Counted from the stretch's first letter, positions 7,435-17,127 are shown. The stretch: DNA of 39,673 nucleotides from an uncultured Ignavibacteriota bacterium (GCA_937959065.1 CALGOI010000047.1:1-39673); one strand, 5' to 3'. The notes: generated by a model not told the origin, from the sequence alone. Numbers and translations are program-made.

Positions 7435-8549
7435 CTCCCTGAAACTTTATCATATACACTCTCTATCTTTTCAGCCATCTCCTTTTCGTTGTATTTCATT
7501 CCTTCCTTTGTAGCATTTTCTGACAATCTTTCTCTGTCAAATTTATCTACATAAACATTCTGTATCCTGTTGTAAAGACTTTCTTCATCATTCACATCGT
7601 ACAATAATCCGGTTTCATTATCCTGTATCAACTCTCTGTTGGAGGGTATGTTGCTTGCAATTATGCATCGTCCGGAGACCTGGGCTTCGATTAATGTAAT
7701 AGATAATCCTTCCCAAAGTGAAGGGAATACAAAAATGTCTATAAGTGGATAATAGTCCTCCACATTTGCCACTTCTCCCGTGAATATTACCTTATCAGCC
7801 ACACCTTCCAGCTCAGCTTGCTTCACACATTCATCGTAAAGCTTACCGTCACCGACCAACAGCAGTTTTATGTCGTGTATTCTTTGTGTAAGCACCGAGA
7901 AAACCTTTATTAGCTGTCTTTGGTTCTTCTGGTAATCAAATCTGGAAATGTTTCCAATTATAAAATCATTTTCACCTATATTATACTTCTTCAGCAGCTC
8001 CGGGTTTTTCTTTTTGTCTGCGAACCGTCTGACATTAATTCCATTCTTGATAACATTTGTTTTCATAGGGTCTATTATCTTCATCTTTTCTGCAAGCTTT
8101 CTGTCTTCATCAGATACGCAGATGAACCGGTCCGTGTATTTTACCAGGTGTTGCTCTGTCGATTGCGAAAAAACTTTCTTAAGGAAATTTCCTGTCCTGT
8201 TATAGTGTATGCCGTGTATCGTGTGAACTATGCTTACATTGTCATATTTCTTCTTGTAAAACCTTGCGTACATTCCGGCTATACCCCCGTGCGAATGTAT
8301 AATACTAATGTTGTTATCCTTAACGATTTTATCTATAGTGTGAAGATACTTCCCTTTGTACAATTTTGTTAAGTAAACATTCTCAAACTTAAATCCTTTT
8401 TTAAATACTTCTTCTTTAAATTCTCCTTTTGGAGCAGCTGCAATTATTGCTTCGTACTTTTCAGTGTTCAGGTTACCCACAAGCGACAGTATATGTGTCT
8501 GCCCTCCGCCCAAGAATCCTCCGTCGATTAGTTCGAGCACTTTTATCAT
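7431..8549 (-). CDS. GT4-type glycosyltransferase
   Basis: A 372-residue GT-B fold transferase, expected to be a cytosolic, membrane-associated enzyme of glycan assembly. The N-terminal acceptor domain has the Gly-rich GGGQTHI loop (14-20) and HSHGG near 85. The C-terminal donor domain carries the retaining GT4 E-x7-E motif, WEGLSITLIEA with E280 and E288, after VGDGKLYDE. The nucleotide-sugar donor is unknown. It is the last gene of the long minus-strand polysaccharide run, and its start overlaps the upstream GT2 by 4 bases (ATGA-type coupling). Confidence 0.9.
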   Translation of the reverse strand: MIKVLELIDGGFLGGGQTHILSLVGNLNTEKYEAIIAAAPKGEFKEEVFKKGFKFENVYLTKLYKGKYLHTIDKIVKDNNISIIHSHGGIAGMYARFYKKKYDNVSIVHTIHGIHYNRTGNFLKKVFSQSTEQHLVKYTDRFICVSDEDRKLAEKMKIIDPMKTNVIKNGINVRRFADKKKNPELLKKYNIGENDFIIGNISRFDYQKNQRQLIKVFSVLTQRIHDIKLLLVGDGKLYDECVKQAELEGVADKVIFTGEVANVEDYYPLIDIFVFPSLWEGLSITLIEAQVSGRCIIASNIPSNRELIQDNETGLLYDVNDEESLYNRIQNVYVDKFDRERLSENATKEGMKYNEKEMAEKIESVYDKVSGS

Positions 8550-9409
8550 GGCCTGTTCCTTAATCCAAGTAGCATTAATAAGATATTTAAATTAATACTC
8601 TTAAAGCTTGTAAAGTATTTATACGAAAACTTTGCAATAAGATAAATCCTTAATAGAATCCTGTCAGAAATGGGATTATGCTTCTTATAATAATAAACCT
8701 GTGACTGTTTTGAATAAAAATAAGTTTTTCCGGTGAACTCCCTGTTAACATTCTCACCCTTATAATGAATTATATCTGATCCCGGGTAGAAATATATCTT
8801 GTAGCCTTTATCCGTCAGTCTTTTACACATATCCGCGTCTTCATAGAAAAGAAAGAACTTTTCATCAAACCCTTCGATTTCTTCAAATACATTCTTTCTC
8901 ATCATCATTGCCGCTCCGCTTACCCAGTCAACTTCTACTATATCACTATAATCATTTTCTATTTTATCTGTAAATCCCTTATCTCTCTTCTTAAAATGCT
9001 CTTCCCATTTTTTATTTACCTTTTCATTCGCAATTGTATTTTCTTTCCAGAATGACAGCTGAAAAGAGCCATCCTCGTTATACATCTTTAATCCCACTGC
9101 ACCCGCATCTTTCTTCTTAAGTATATTTATTGCTTCACCTATAAAATCGTTCCTTATCAGTGTATCAGCGTTTAAAAAAAGTAAATACTCGCCGTTTGCA
9201 TGTTTCACCCCCAGGTTATTCGCCTGGGAGTATCCTTTGTTAGAATTCTCAACAACTTTCGCAACTCTATCCAGTTCTTTTAACTCATTCTCCGGTGAGT
9301 TGTTTATGACAATTAACTCATATGGATATTTAAACTTATCCTGTATCGATCTGATGCAGTCCAGCAAAAAATTCTTCTGCCGATAATTTATAATTATTAT
9401 CGATATCAT
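8546..9409 (-). CDS. GT2-type glycosyltransferase (rhamnosyltransferase-like)
   Basis: A 287-residue GT-A fold enzyme. It has the N-terminal strand MISIIIINYRQ, the metal-binding DxD-type motif in FLNADT (80-82), and the acceptor-side WVSGAAMMM plus FYEDADMCKRL (189-198) with the likely catalytic ED pair. This layout is shared by inverting GT2 enzymes such as WbbL-like rhamnosyltransferases. A weakly hydrophobic C-terminus (KSINLNILLMLLGL) may associate with the membrane. Both ends overlap neighbours by 4 bases, so expression is probably coupled. Donor and acceptor are unknown. Confidence 0.88.
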   Translation of the reverse strand: MISIIIINYRQKNFLLDCIRSIQDKFKYPYELIVINNSPENELKELDRVAKVVENSNKGYSQANNLGVKHANGEYLLFLNADTLIRNDFIGEAINILKKKDAGAVGLKMYNEDGSFQLSFWKENTIANEKVNKKWEEHFKKRDKGFTDKIENDYSDIVEVDWVSGAAMMMRKNVFEEIEGFDEKFFLFYEDADMCKRLTDKGYKIYFYPGSDIIHYKGENVNREFTGKTYFYSKQSQVYYYKKHNPISDRILLRIYLIAKFSYKYFTSFKSINLNILLMLLGLRNRP

Positions 9410-10449
9410 CTGTTGTTTACCACCTCGTAAACTTTTATTCTAGCAACACGGCAATAAAGTAGTGACAGCAAATTTGCCGCCTTTTCAACTACATTACTCC
9501 CCTCAAATACCTTTCCGCTTATCATCTTTATAATCTTTTCTTCTTCACATTTCTTGTACCCGTTCAATAGAAATCTGTGATCACGAATCCATTTTGGATT
9601 GGTTAATATCCACCAATATGCTTTTATTAAACCGCCAGTTGAATAATTCCTTGAAAAAAACGATAGCATTAACTTCGTCCAGAAATTAAACCCGAGATAT
9701 GCAAGGTACTTCATCTCAAATCCCCCCGAAAAGAACACTATAAAATTAAGCAGCCGGTTCCTTTCCCTGTAAAAGTACATCTTGGAAGCTATCTGTTTCT
9801 TCGTTGTTACATTTCCTTTGTGATAAACAATCGATTTTGACGTATGCATGATCTTCTTACCGTAAAACATTACCTTTAACGACAAATATGTATCCTCAGC
9901 GTATGCGAAATACTCATCCGGAAACAATCCTCCTAACTCTTCTACCAGATTCCACCGTATTATTAACGAACACCCGTTCGCTTGCAGTATATTACCTGTC
10001 CCGTCCTTTCCGATCTCAAAAAATCCCATCACGTTATGACCAAGAAGGTTTATCGTTCCATTCTTTTTATAATGTTCTGCCGGTATTCCCTCTGTGATGA
10101 CCAGTGACTGAACCATTCCTGTGTTCTCATCCTTCTCAATTGCCTCTACCAGGCATTTAAGCCAGTCCCTGCTTACCATTGTATCATTATTGAGCAATAC
10201 AACATACTCTCCCTTTACATGCTTATAGCCCAGATTATTTCCTCCGGCGAATCCGTAGTTATCATTCGCCTTCACCAGCCTGAGCCTGCTGTCATTATAG
10301 TTCCCCTCAACATACTCCACACTGCCATCAGTCGAATTATTGTCCACCAAGACTATCTCGAAATCTCCATAGCTCTGTGCCAGCACCGAATCCAGGCATT
10401 CCTTCAAAAGATCTTTTCCGTTATAATTAACTATTATGATTGAAACCAT
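9406..10449 (-). CDS. GT2-type glycosyltransferase
   Basis: A 347-residue GT2 enzyme. The fold begins MVSIIIVNYNGKDLL, with LLNNDT (NND 87-89) as the metal motif and YAEDTYLSLK (182-191) as the acidic acceptor-site motif. Here Thr-Tyr follows ED where neighbours have Val-Asp or Ala-Asp, so it belongs to a slightly different subgroup. The region at about 230-280 has hydrophobic stretches (LLNFIVFFSGGF, YLAYLGFNFW) suggesting membrane attachment. It is 10 bases downstream of the interrupted GT2 and overlaps the next GT2 by 4 bases. Confidence 0.88.
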   Translation of the reverse strand: MVSIIIVNYNGKDLLKECLDSVLAQSYGDFEIVLVDNNSTDGSVEYVEGNYNDSRLRLVKANDNYGFAGGNNLGYKHVKGEYVVLLNNDTMVSRDWLKCLVEAIEKDENTGMVQSLVITEGIPAEHYKKNGTINLLGHNVMGFFEIGKDGTGNILQANGCSLIIRWNLVEELGGLFPDEYFAYAEDTYLSLKVMFYGKKIMHTSKSIVYHKGNVTTKKQIASKMYFYRERNRLLNFIVFFSGGFEMKYLAYLGFNFWTKLMLSFFSRNYSTGGLIKAYWWILTNPKWIRDHRFLLNGYKKCEEEKIIKMISGKVFEGSNVVEKAANLLSLLYCRVARIKVYEVVNNR

Positions 10450-10459
10450 TTGCCGGTTA

Positions 10460-11407
10460 TTATGGAGTAAAGAGATCTTCTATATATTCAGATGAAACCT
10501 TTGCGTTCTTTTGAATATTTCTTCTCTTCGAAAGTGATTTTGGTATCTCAACTAATCCCTTCAAGTAACCCTTCAAAGCGCTCCAAAAAACTTTCTTTGG
10601 CTGATCCTTATAAAACCCGTAATACCTCTTAAATCTCACAATGAAGAAATAGGGGAGATACCTTATATAAATAGAAGTCGGATAATTCTTTATCCTCAAT
10701 GCAACTAGGTTTTTCTCGCACAGATGAGTCTGGAATCCGGACTGATAGCTAGTCGTAGCGCCTCTTTTATGATAACAAACCGCCTTTGGATTGTAAAAAC
10801 ATTTTTATCCCGCCAGCTTCATCCTGAGACTAAAGTCCACGTCTTCATAATAAGCGAAAAAATCCTCATCGAAATACCCGATCTCATCGAATAAACTGCT
10901 TCTGTACATGGCTGCCCCGGCGCACGGCCCAAATATGAACTCGGGCTCGTCATATTGCCCCTGGTCTATCTCACCATGACCTCTCGCATACGGTGAACCC
11001 TTCTTTTTAATAAAATCCCCCGCATCATCTATCTTCATCCTGTTGTAAAAGTTAAGCATCTTACACGCTACACTACCCGTGTCCGGTGTCCTAAAGCCCT
11101 TCACCATCTCTTCTAAAAAATCCTCCTTACACTCTATATCATTGTTAAGCAGTAGTATATACTCCGGGTTGAAATTCTGCGAAAATCTTATTCCCTCATT
11201 CACTCCTCCCGCAAACCCCCTGTTCCTCTCCAGCTCAAGTATCTTTACGTCCGGGTAGTTATCCTTTGTGTATGCAACTGAGTTATCGGATGAACCGTTA
11301 TCCACCAGCACGATCACAAAATCCTTATATGTCTGCTTAGCAAGTGAATCGTAACATTCCTTGAGGTGTTCCTGCCCGTTGTAATTTGGTATTACTATAT
11401 AAATCAT
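10460..11407 (-). pseudogene. GT2-type glycosyltransferase interrupted by one in-frame TAA
   Basis: The frame starting at 11407 encodes a normal GT2 N-terminus (MIYIVIPNYNGQEHL, NND at 88-90, YEDVDFSLRMKLAG ending at residue 200) and then meets TAA at 10805-10807. Reading on in the same frame without any shift gives KCFYNPKAVCYHKRGATTSY and a family-like C-terminus down to 10460, for 315 codons in all. In homologues the residue after LAG is commonly Tyr, and TAA is one base from TAT or TAC. A single substitution therefore explains the break. The catalytic half is intact but about 115 residues are lost. Sequencing error, recent inactivation or readthrough are all possible. Spacing to both neighbours is 3 and 10 bases, as in the rest of the run. 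Confidence 0.85.
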
Positions 11408-11410
11408 GAT

Positions 11411-12337
11411 TTACTTTTTGAGCTCTTTTAAGAAATCCCTGTGCTTTTTATACCTGTATGTATCTACTTTCCCGAAAGGCTTCTTTATCTTCTCTAACAA
11501 AATTATGAAATATGAATTTATTATAGTAGCCGTTCTCAATACTAAATATCTCCCGCTGCTGTAATTCTTCTTAAAAAAATAAAGCATGCTATTTACATAC
11601 CGGCCGTACAGCCACCAGTTCTCATCCGTCTGAAAGCTCGTTCCGCCGAGATGCGTAACACTGTATCTTGTATCTACGCCTAGCTTACTTACTTTATTCA
11701 CCTGGTAACTGATGTCAACATCTTCAAAAAACAACTTATACCCCTCATCCATTTTACCCACCCTTTCGAATAGATCACGTTTTATCATAAAAAACGCACC
11801 CGGTATCTGTTCCACCTGCTCTACCTTCCCGCCATTTACATCCACGTCCTGGTTCTCGAGATACCTGTTCATCAGCCATGTCGACTTATTGAATATCTTC
11901 GCCAGTATCGATGTAAATAGCACGAACTGTATTACGCTCGGATACCTCTGGAAATAATTCCTCTGAAATCTCCCGTCCGTACCTATTAAAAGCGGACAAA
12001 CCGCTCCGTATTCTTCAAGATCCTTTACCAGCCCCGGTATCACACTCTCCGTAAAAATAATGTCCGGGTTCAATATTATGATGTTTTCTCCGCTCGTTAG
12101 TTCATACCCCCGGTTATTAGCATATGAGAATCCTTTATCCTCTTTAAGTAGTAATGCCTTTACGATACTGTATTCTGCTTCAAGGCTCCTGATTACCTCC
12201 TTCTGGTCCTCTCTTGATGCATTATCTACCAGAATTACCTCTACCTGAGATGAATCTTCATGATTTACAAGTGATTCAAGGCATTCTTTTATCACATCAT
12301 CTGAGTTATGACACACTATTATTATTGATGTCAGCAA
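11411..12337 (-). CDS. GT2-type glycosyltransferase
   Basis: A 308-residue GT2 enzyme with the strand TSIIIVCHNSDDVI, metal motif ILNPDI (NPD 90-92), AFFMIKRDLF and FFEDVDISYQ (203-212). The C-terminal 60 residues are basic and hydrophobic and may lie on the membrane. The only start I can see close to the previous gene is a TTG at 12337, giving MLTSIIIV, five bases after the flippase-GT2 stop. The non-ATG start suggests dependence on translation of the upstream gene. The donor sugar is not predictable. Confidence 0.86.
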   Translation of the reverse strand: MLTSIIIVCHNSDDVIKECLESLVNHEDSSQVEVILVDNASREDQKEVIRSLEAEYSIVKALLLKEDKGFSYANNRGYELTSGENIIILNPDIIFTESVIPGLVKDLEEYGAVCPLLIGTDGRFQRNYFQRYPSVIQFVLFTSILAKIFNKSTWLMNRYLENQDVDVNGGKVEQVEQIPGAFFMIKRDLFERVGKMDEGYKLFFEDVDISYQVNKVSKLGVDTRYSVTHLGGTSFQTDENWWLYGRYVNSMLYFFKKNYSSGRYLVLRTATIINSYFIILLEKIKKPFGKVDTYRYKKHRDFLKELKK

Positions 12338-12342
12338 AGCCG

Positions 12343-14727
12343 CTAATACATCTCCTTCTCTGCCAGATCCAGCAGCTTGTTATAAAATCCCTTCAAACTG
12401 AGCTTCTTTTCCCGCTTCGTGAGATGCTTTACCTTCTCGTAATCTTTCATCTTTGCGTCATATACATCAACATAATCTTTATTGTGAGCTCTTCCCGTCG
12501 CGTGATAAACCTTTACCTCTTTCAGTATCCCAAACTTAAATCCTTCATCACTCACCCTGTTCGCATAGTCCTCGTCTTCCATAAAGAACATTGCGTCATC
12601 CTTCTGCGCGAGTTTACCAACCTTCTCATATACATATCTCGATACCATAAAACACCATCCGCCTGCTGGTCCTACTTCGAGTGTGATTTTCCCGTCATCG
12701 AACTGTCTCGGGACATAGTCCTCATCCGGCTGCTTTGCTCCGTCTGTTTTCTCATCCTGTACAACGTTAGTTGCCAGGTATCCCATAGCGGGAATCCTCT
12801 TATATGCCATTACCATATCCTGCACCCAGTTGGCGGGAAACTCTATCACATCATCATCCACCCCGATTATAAACTCACCCTTTGCCAGCTCGATTGCCTT
12901 ACCCTTAGCGTTCGTACCTATGTTTTTCTCATTTAAAATCACCCTTACCCTCTCATTGTTCTCTAATCCCTTGAGATACTCTCCCGTTCCGTCAGTTGAA
13001 GCGTTATCCCAGATGATCAACTCATAATTTACACCTTTGAGAGAAGGTATAATCGCTTCTACACACTTCTTCAGCATTCCAACCCTGTTATACGTTACTA
13101 TACATATACTTACCAGTTCATCTTTGTACACATCACCTTTGTAATGCGACTTTATCTGCTCATTCCTTTTCATCACCATTGATTTCAGCGGAGTGAACTT
13201 CATAAGTATCTTAACAAAAACCATTTTGTCGTTTTCATTCAGATAATTCATCTTAAGTATCGCCAGCACATACATTCCCATGAATAGTATACCCGCCGGT
13301 ATGAGGTATATAAGCCCGCTCAACCTGTCAGTTACACTCATTACGCTTTCCTGCAACAAATAATATATTCCAAAAAGCACCCCGGCGAATAACACTGCCG
13401 CGAGGAATGGCTTTAGATACTGCTCCATTAAAAACAAAAAATGCTTCTTCCCGAAATACTTTGCCGATACATGGTAAATATAAAAAGATGAGATTGCTAT
13501 CGATATGGTATTACCAATAGCTGCACCTATTATCCCGAAATACATAATGAGGACAAAACTCAAAACAAGATTGAATCCAAGGTTAATTAATCCCTCGTGC
13601 ATCTGGTACTTTGGTATCCCTATATTTGGAGTGATCGAATTACCAGGTGCAGAAAATATCATGTTTATCAACTGTCCGATAATTAATATCCTGAGTATAT
13701 AAATGGAAATATCAAATCCCGGCCCCATCCATGAATAAATTATCACATCCGCGAATGCAAATATAAAAATAAATATCGGTATGGATGCAACAGTGAGGTA
13801 CCTTGTCGTATCACCAAAAAGCCTTACCAGCTTCTCCTTGTCTTCCTTCGCGTTCAGCTCTGCGGCTACAGGAGCTACCTGCGGTACCAGCTGGTAGGGA
13901 AAGAACCTGCCCAGCCTTGTCACCCTTGCTCCAATATTAAAAAACGCCACGTTGCTCATCACCGAAAAGAATCCCAACAGAAACTCATCGTATTTATCCG
14001 ACGCGAATGATGCCAGCTTAGATACCTGCATCTGCAGCCCGAACCCTGTCATCTTCTTAAGAGTTGTCCTGTCAAACCTTTTCAATCCTATCCTCATTTC
14101 AGGAAGTACTTTCCTTGCGGCAAAATAACTGAACAAAATGCTCAAAGTCACCGCGACTGTCTGGCTTATCATTAACCCTATAAGCCCGTATCCGTTCAAA
14201 AGCAATATTACTATTGCTCCCACATTCAAAATATTCAGTATAATCCCGAAAACATTAGTGATGTACATCTTCTGTAAACTGATAAGGATGGAATTGAATA
14301 TCCCGAATGCATTTGTAATGAAAAAAATGAATATGCTGATCCTGAAGGCAAACAAGCTTATCTCCTGTAGATCAGGTGGAATATTAAGCAAACCCACTAA
14401 CGGCTCAGCCAGTAAGAAACCGATCACGCTTATCAGCAATGAGAATACTATATAAAAAAATAATCCTGTAGAAAGCGTCCTGTTTAGCTTTTCTTTATCG
14501 TTCTTGTTGTAATCTTCGGAAATGAACTTAATAAATGAACTGGATATGCTTAGGTCGAACAATGCAAATGTCCCGCTGAATCCCATTACTAGAGCGTATA
14601 TACCGAACTGGACTTCGCCTATGACCGAAATTATGAAAGGAGTGAGAAAAAAGGGGAATACAAACCCTAATATCTGTGCTAAAAAATTGTAGAACGTGTT
14701 TTTTATTACTTTGTCTGTTAGAGACAT
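12343..14727 (-). CDS. Wzx-like flippase fused to a GT2 glycosyltransferase
   Basis: One uninterrupted 794-residue frame with two parts. Residues 1-500 are a polysaccharide flippase of the MOP/Wzx type, with about 12-14 hydrophobic helices starting at KNTFYNFLAQILGFVFPFFL. Residues 501-535 form a basic linker. Residues 538-794 are a complete GT2 domain: VSICIVTYNRVGML, WDNASTDGTGEYL, the metal motif DDD at 624-626 (IGVDDDVIEF), GGWCFMVSR and FFMEDEDYANRV (714-725). Flippases move lipid-linked glycans from the inner to the outer leaflet; a tethered transferase could add a sugar just before transport. Both are usually separate proteins. The flanking genes lie 1 and 5 bases away. No helix follows the GT2 domain, so it should face the cytosol. 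Confidence 0.9.
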   Translation of the reverse strand: MSLTDKVIKNTFYNFLAQILGFVFPFFLTPFIISVIGEVQFGIYALVMGFSGTFALFDLSISSSFIKFISEDYNKNDKEKLNRTLSTGLFFYIVFSLLISVIGFLLAEPLVGLLNIPPDLQEISLFAFRISIFIFFITNAFGIFNSILISLQKMYITNVFGIILNILNVGAIVILLLNGYGLIGLMISQTVAVTLSILFSYFAARKVLPEMRIGLKRFDRTTLKKMTGFGLQMQVSKLASFASDKYDEFLLGFFSVMSNVAFFNIGARVTRLGRFFPYQLVPQVAPVAAELNAKEDKEKLVRLFGDTTRYLTVASIPIFIFIFAFADVIIYSWMGPGFDISIYILRILIIGQLINMIFSAPGNSITPNIGIPKYQMHEGLINLGFNLVLSFVLIMYFGIIGAAIGNTISIAISSFYIYHVSAKYFGKKHFLFLMEQYLKPFLAAVLFAGVLFGIYYLLQESVMSVTDRLSGLIYLIPAGILFMGMYVLAILKMNYLNENDKMVFVKILMKFTPLKSMVMKRNEQIKSHYKGDVYKDELVSICIVTYNRVGMLKKCVEAIIPSLKGVNYELIIWDNASTDGTGEYLKGLENNERVRVILNEKNIGTNAKGKAIELAKGEFIIGVDDDVIEFPANWVQDMVMAYKRIPAMGYLATNVVQDEKTDGAKQPDEDYVPRQFDDGKITLEVGPAGGWCFMVSRYVYEKVGKLAQKDDAMFFMEDEDYANRVSDEGFKFGILKEVKVYHATGRAHNKDYVDVYDAKMKDYEKVKHLTKREKKLSLKGFYNKLLDLAEKEMY

Positions 14728-14728
14728 T

Positions 14729-15556
14729 TTATCTGAATATGGATACCAGTAAAAACCGAACTGATAAAATTGGTATTAGTATCACAGCCGGAATTCCGAA
14801 ATTGTTCTTATAATATCTGTAAACATCCTTATACATTATCTTTCTTACCTTTGGCGGAGCGCTCTTTGTCGAGTAACTGCCGTGGTGTATCACTTCCGCC
14901 GTATGAATGAAGTAAATATCGTATCCCGCTCCATAAATTCGTTGACACAGATCTACGTCATTATATAATATCCTGTACTGCTCATCGAAATATCCTGCCT
15001 TCTCCAGAACTTCTCTCCGAATCATCAAAAATGTCGTCGCTATCTGGTCCACTTTTATTGTCTCATCATAATCAAACCACTCCATATCGTACCCTTTATT
15101 CATAAAATCCATTGAAAGGTATGTGAATACCCCGTTCATAAGAGTAGGGAATTTCTTGCAGTTTCCCTGTTTCCTTCCGTCCGGATAGATAAGTCTGCAT
15201 CCTACTGCTCCGCATCGCGGGTTGGTGTCTAAAAACTTTATGCACTCGCTTAAAGAACCGTCTTTCAATTCGGTGTCGCTTCCCAATAATAAAACATACT
15301 TACCATTTGCTGCTTTCATTCCCTGGTTGCACGCGGGAGCATAACCAATGTTCTCATTATTCATGATAAGCTTTACATTGGGGAAGTTCTCCCTGAGATA
15401 CTCAACGCTCCCGTCAGATGAAGCATTATCGATTACTATTACTTCCGGTTTTAAAGAACTATATTCTGATAGATTATAGATAGATTCCAGGCATTTAACC
15501 GTTAGCTCCTTCGTATTCCACGTTACTATTACAATGCTTACCAATGCATCCTGCAT
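14729..15556 (-). CDS. GT2-type glycosyltransferase
   Basis: A 275-residue GT2 enzyme. Motifs are VSIVIVTWNTKEL, VIDNASSDGSVEYL, the metal site LLGSDTEL (GSD 92-94), TTFLMIRREVL and YNDVDLCQRI (198-207), where Asn-Asp replaces the more usual Glu-Asp. A hydrophobic C-terminal helix (about 254-273) probably anchors it to the membrane. Its start codon shares one base with the stop of the PrsW-like gene (TAATG arrangement), and it ends 1 base before the flippase fusion. Confidence 0.88.
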   Translation of the reverse strand: MQDALVSIVIVTWNTKELTVKCLESIYNLSEYSSLKPEVIVIDNASSDGSVEYLRENFPNVKLIMNNENIGYAPACNQGMKAANGKYVLLLGSDTELKDGSLSECIKFLDTNPRCGAVGCRLIYPDGRKQGNCKKFPTLMNGVFTYLSMDFMNKGYDMEWFDYDETIKVDQIATTFLMIRREVLEKAGYFDEQYRILYNDVDLCQRIYGAGYDIYFIHTAEVIHHGSYSTKSAPPKVRKIMYKDVYRYYKNNFGIPAVILIPILSVRFLLVSIFR

Positions 15557-16578
15557 TATTGAGTCTCTGTGTTCTGGTCTTTTGAATTCTGTATAGGTAA
15601 TCCGGCGTTATAAAACATCATTTGTATCTTATATCTGTGATTTTCTATTTCCCTCATATAAACCGTTCTTCGGTTTCCTGTCGAAGTTTTGTACTGACTT
15701 TTTCTTAATGCCAGGACTATAGATGTCTTAACATACTCTTTCTGATTGATACTGTGATGAAGCCATCCTTTCTTGTTCCTCTTCGTTACGAAAGGTAAAT
15801 GCATGAGATGGTCCGGTGGAATTACGCCGTTTATAGTCTCATCCTCTAATTCTTTATGTATGGTCTTTCCTTCTATGAAAATTGCGATCTGGAAAATTGC
15901 GAAAATTGCTATGAAGTATAAAAACAAAAATAAAAATCCTATTAATGCAGTGGACTCAAAACTAACGCTGGCGTTCCAGGCAAAATGCAGGAATACTGCA
16001 ATAGCGTATCCCGTTGGTATCAATAAAAGCTTCCAGCCGATACCTTTGAATTTAGCATATCCAATGAATGCTCCTAACGTAGCCGTAGCCATGCAGTGCA
16101 TTACTGCAGAAAATAAAGTTCTTATAACTACGATCATTACCCAGTCAACAGGAGTGGTGCCGTATGTCAAAAAGTACATGAAATTCTCCGTCATACCAAA
16201 TCCCAGCCCAACAGCGCCTCCATAAACTACTCCGTCTACTACGCCGTCAAACCTTTTGCTTAATGCTACAATCAATAAGAATATTCCTTTTGTGGCTTCT
16301 TCTACAATGGGTGCAACTATTACAGCTCCGGATAGATCTAATAGCTCTGCAGGATTACCATCTGATACGGATATGATTAATGTAGACAAAGGTATCTGGA
16401 ATATGATACTTCCTATGATTGCAAGGATTATTGCTCCGGTGCCACCCCATCCAAAACATAAAAGCACCATCCAGAAAGGCTCGCGCTCATTTCTGTCAAG
16501 CCACCAGATTATAAGCATGTAGGTGAACATCGGTATTACTGCCGCTAATAATGAAGCAAATGCTAAAACCAGTTCCAT
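15556..16578 (-). CDS. PrsW-type intramembrane protease (CPBP/glutamic superfamily)
   Basis: A 340-residue polytopic membrane protein. The PrsW motifs are visible: EEATKG (93-98, the EExxxK motif), GLGFGMTEN (124-132), MHCMATATLGAFIGYA (160-175) and HFAWN (198-202, the HxxxN motif). PrsW of Bacillus cleaves the anti-sigma factor RsiW; relatives have other or unknown substrates. A soluble basic tail of about 100 residues after the last helix (near 233) is not part of the core. No sigma/anti-sigma pair is in the window. It lies inside the polysaccharide run, 30 bases after the biotin carrier gene and overlapping the next GT2 by one base. The substrate is unknown. Confidence 0.88.
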   Translation of the reverse strand: MELVLAFASLLAAVIPMFTYMLIIWWLDRNEREPFWMVLLCFGWGGTGAIILAIIGSIIFQIPLSTLIISVSDGNPAELLDLSGAVIVAPIVEEATKGIFLLIVALSKRFDGVVDGVVYGGAVGLGFGMTENFMYFLTYGTTPVDWVMIVVIRTLFSAVMHCMATATLGAFIGYAKFKGIGWKLLLIPTGYAIAVFLHFAWNASVSFESTALIGFLFLFLYFIAIFAIFQIAIFIEGKTIHKELEDETINGVIPPDHLMHLPFVTKRNKKGWLHHSINQKEYVKTSIVLALRKSQYKTSTGNRRTVYMREIENHRYKIQMMFYNAGLPIQNSKDQNTETQ

Positions 16579-16608
16579 TTTACCTGTATTTTATTTAAAA
16601 TGTACAGT

Positions 16609-17127
16609 TTAATTTTTTACTGATTCGTTCAGTGTTATAAGTAACTGCCCTTTGTCAACTGATGCTTTCTCATTTACATGTATTGTCTTTACTATACAGT
16701 CCGTGTCAGCCTTGATCTCATTCTCCATTTTCATGGCTTCAAGCACCAGCAATACCTCTCCTGCTTTTATCTCTGAACCTTCTTCCGTGTTTATCTTTAC
16801 CACTGCTCCCGGCATTGGTGATACTAACTTATCCTTAAATTTACCGCTATCTGATGAAATATACTTCTCTTTTATTATGTCCAGTTCTGATTTACACTCC
16901 ACATCATATCTGCGGGCATTTGCTATGATCTCTTGTTTTGTCTCTTCCATTGAACCTAACCTTACTGTGTAATTCTTTCCATTTATCCTGAGTATTGCTA
17001 CATCTTCTGACAATAGTTCGTATTCAAATTCAAATTCCTCCCCGTTAAATTCTGCCTTTGTATTCGAAAAAACCTTCATTGTTTTTAATTCTTGCCCGTT
17101 TATCTTTATTTCGAATTTTCTCTTCAT
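16609..17127 (-). CDS. Biotin carboxyl carrier subunit of an acyl-CoA carboxylase
   Basis: A 172-residue protein. The C-terminal biotinyl domain (about 100-168) has VSPMPGAVVKI and the biotin attachment motif EAMKMEN with the modified lysine at K133. The N-terminal 95 residues are a beta-rich, charged segment resembling the domain that precedes the biotinyl domain in propionyl-/methylcrotonyl-CoA carboxylase alpha chains rather than classic AccB. The protein carries carboxybiotin from biotin carboxylase to a carboxyltransferase. Its start overlaps the biotin carboxylase stop (ATGA), so the pair should be made together. Confidence 0.9.
   Translation of the reverse strand: MKRKFEIKINGQELKTMKVFSNTKAEFNGEEFEFEYELLSEDVAILRINGKNYTVRLGSMEETKQEIIANARRYDVECKSELDIIKEKYISSDSGKFKDKLVSPMPGAVVKINTEEGSEIKAGEVLLVLEAMKMENEIKADTDCIVKTIHVNEKASVDKGQLLITLNESVKN

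Noticed and set aside
10460..10699. Separate 79-residue gene downstream of the broken GT2
   Set aside because: It begins at an internal TTG in the same frame as the GT2 and has GT2 C-terminal text, so it is the tail of the interrupted gene.
10460..11407. Stop codon reassignment of TAA
   Set aside because: TAA is used as the normal stop by many intact genes in the window, so a changed genetic code does not explain the interruption.
12214..12936. Open plus-strand frame of 240 codons
   Set aside because: It runs antisense across the end of the flippase-GT2 fusion and the start of the next GT2, both with clear motifs. Its translation is low-complexity Leu/Ile/His-rich text.
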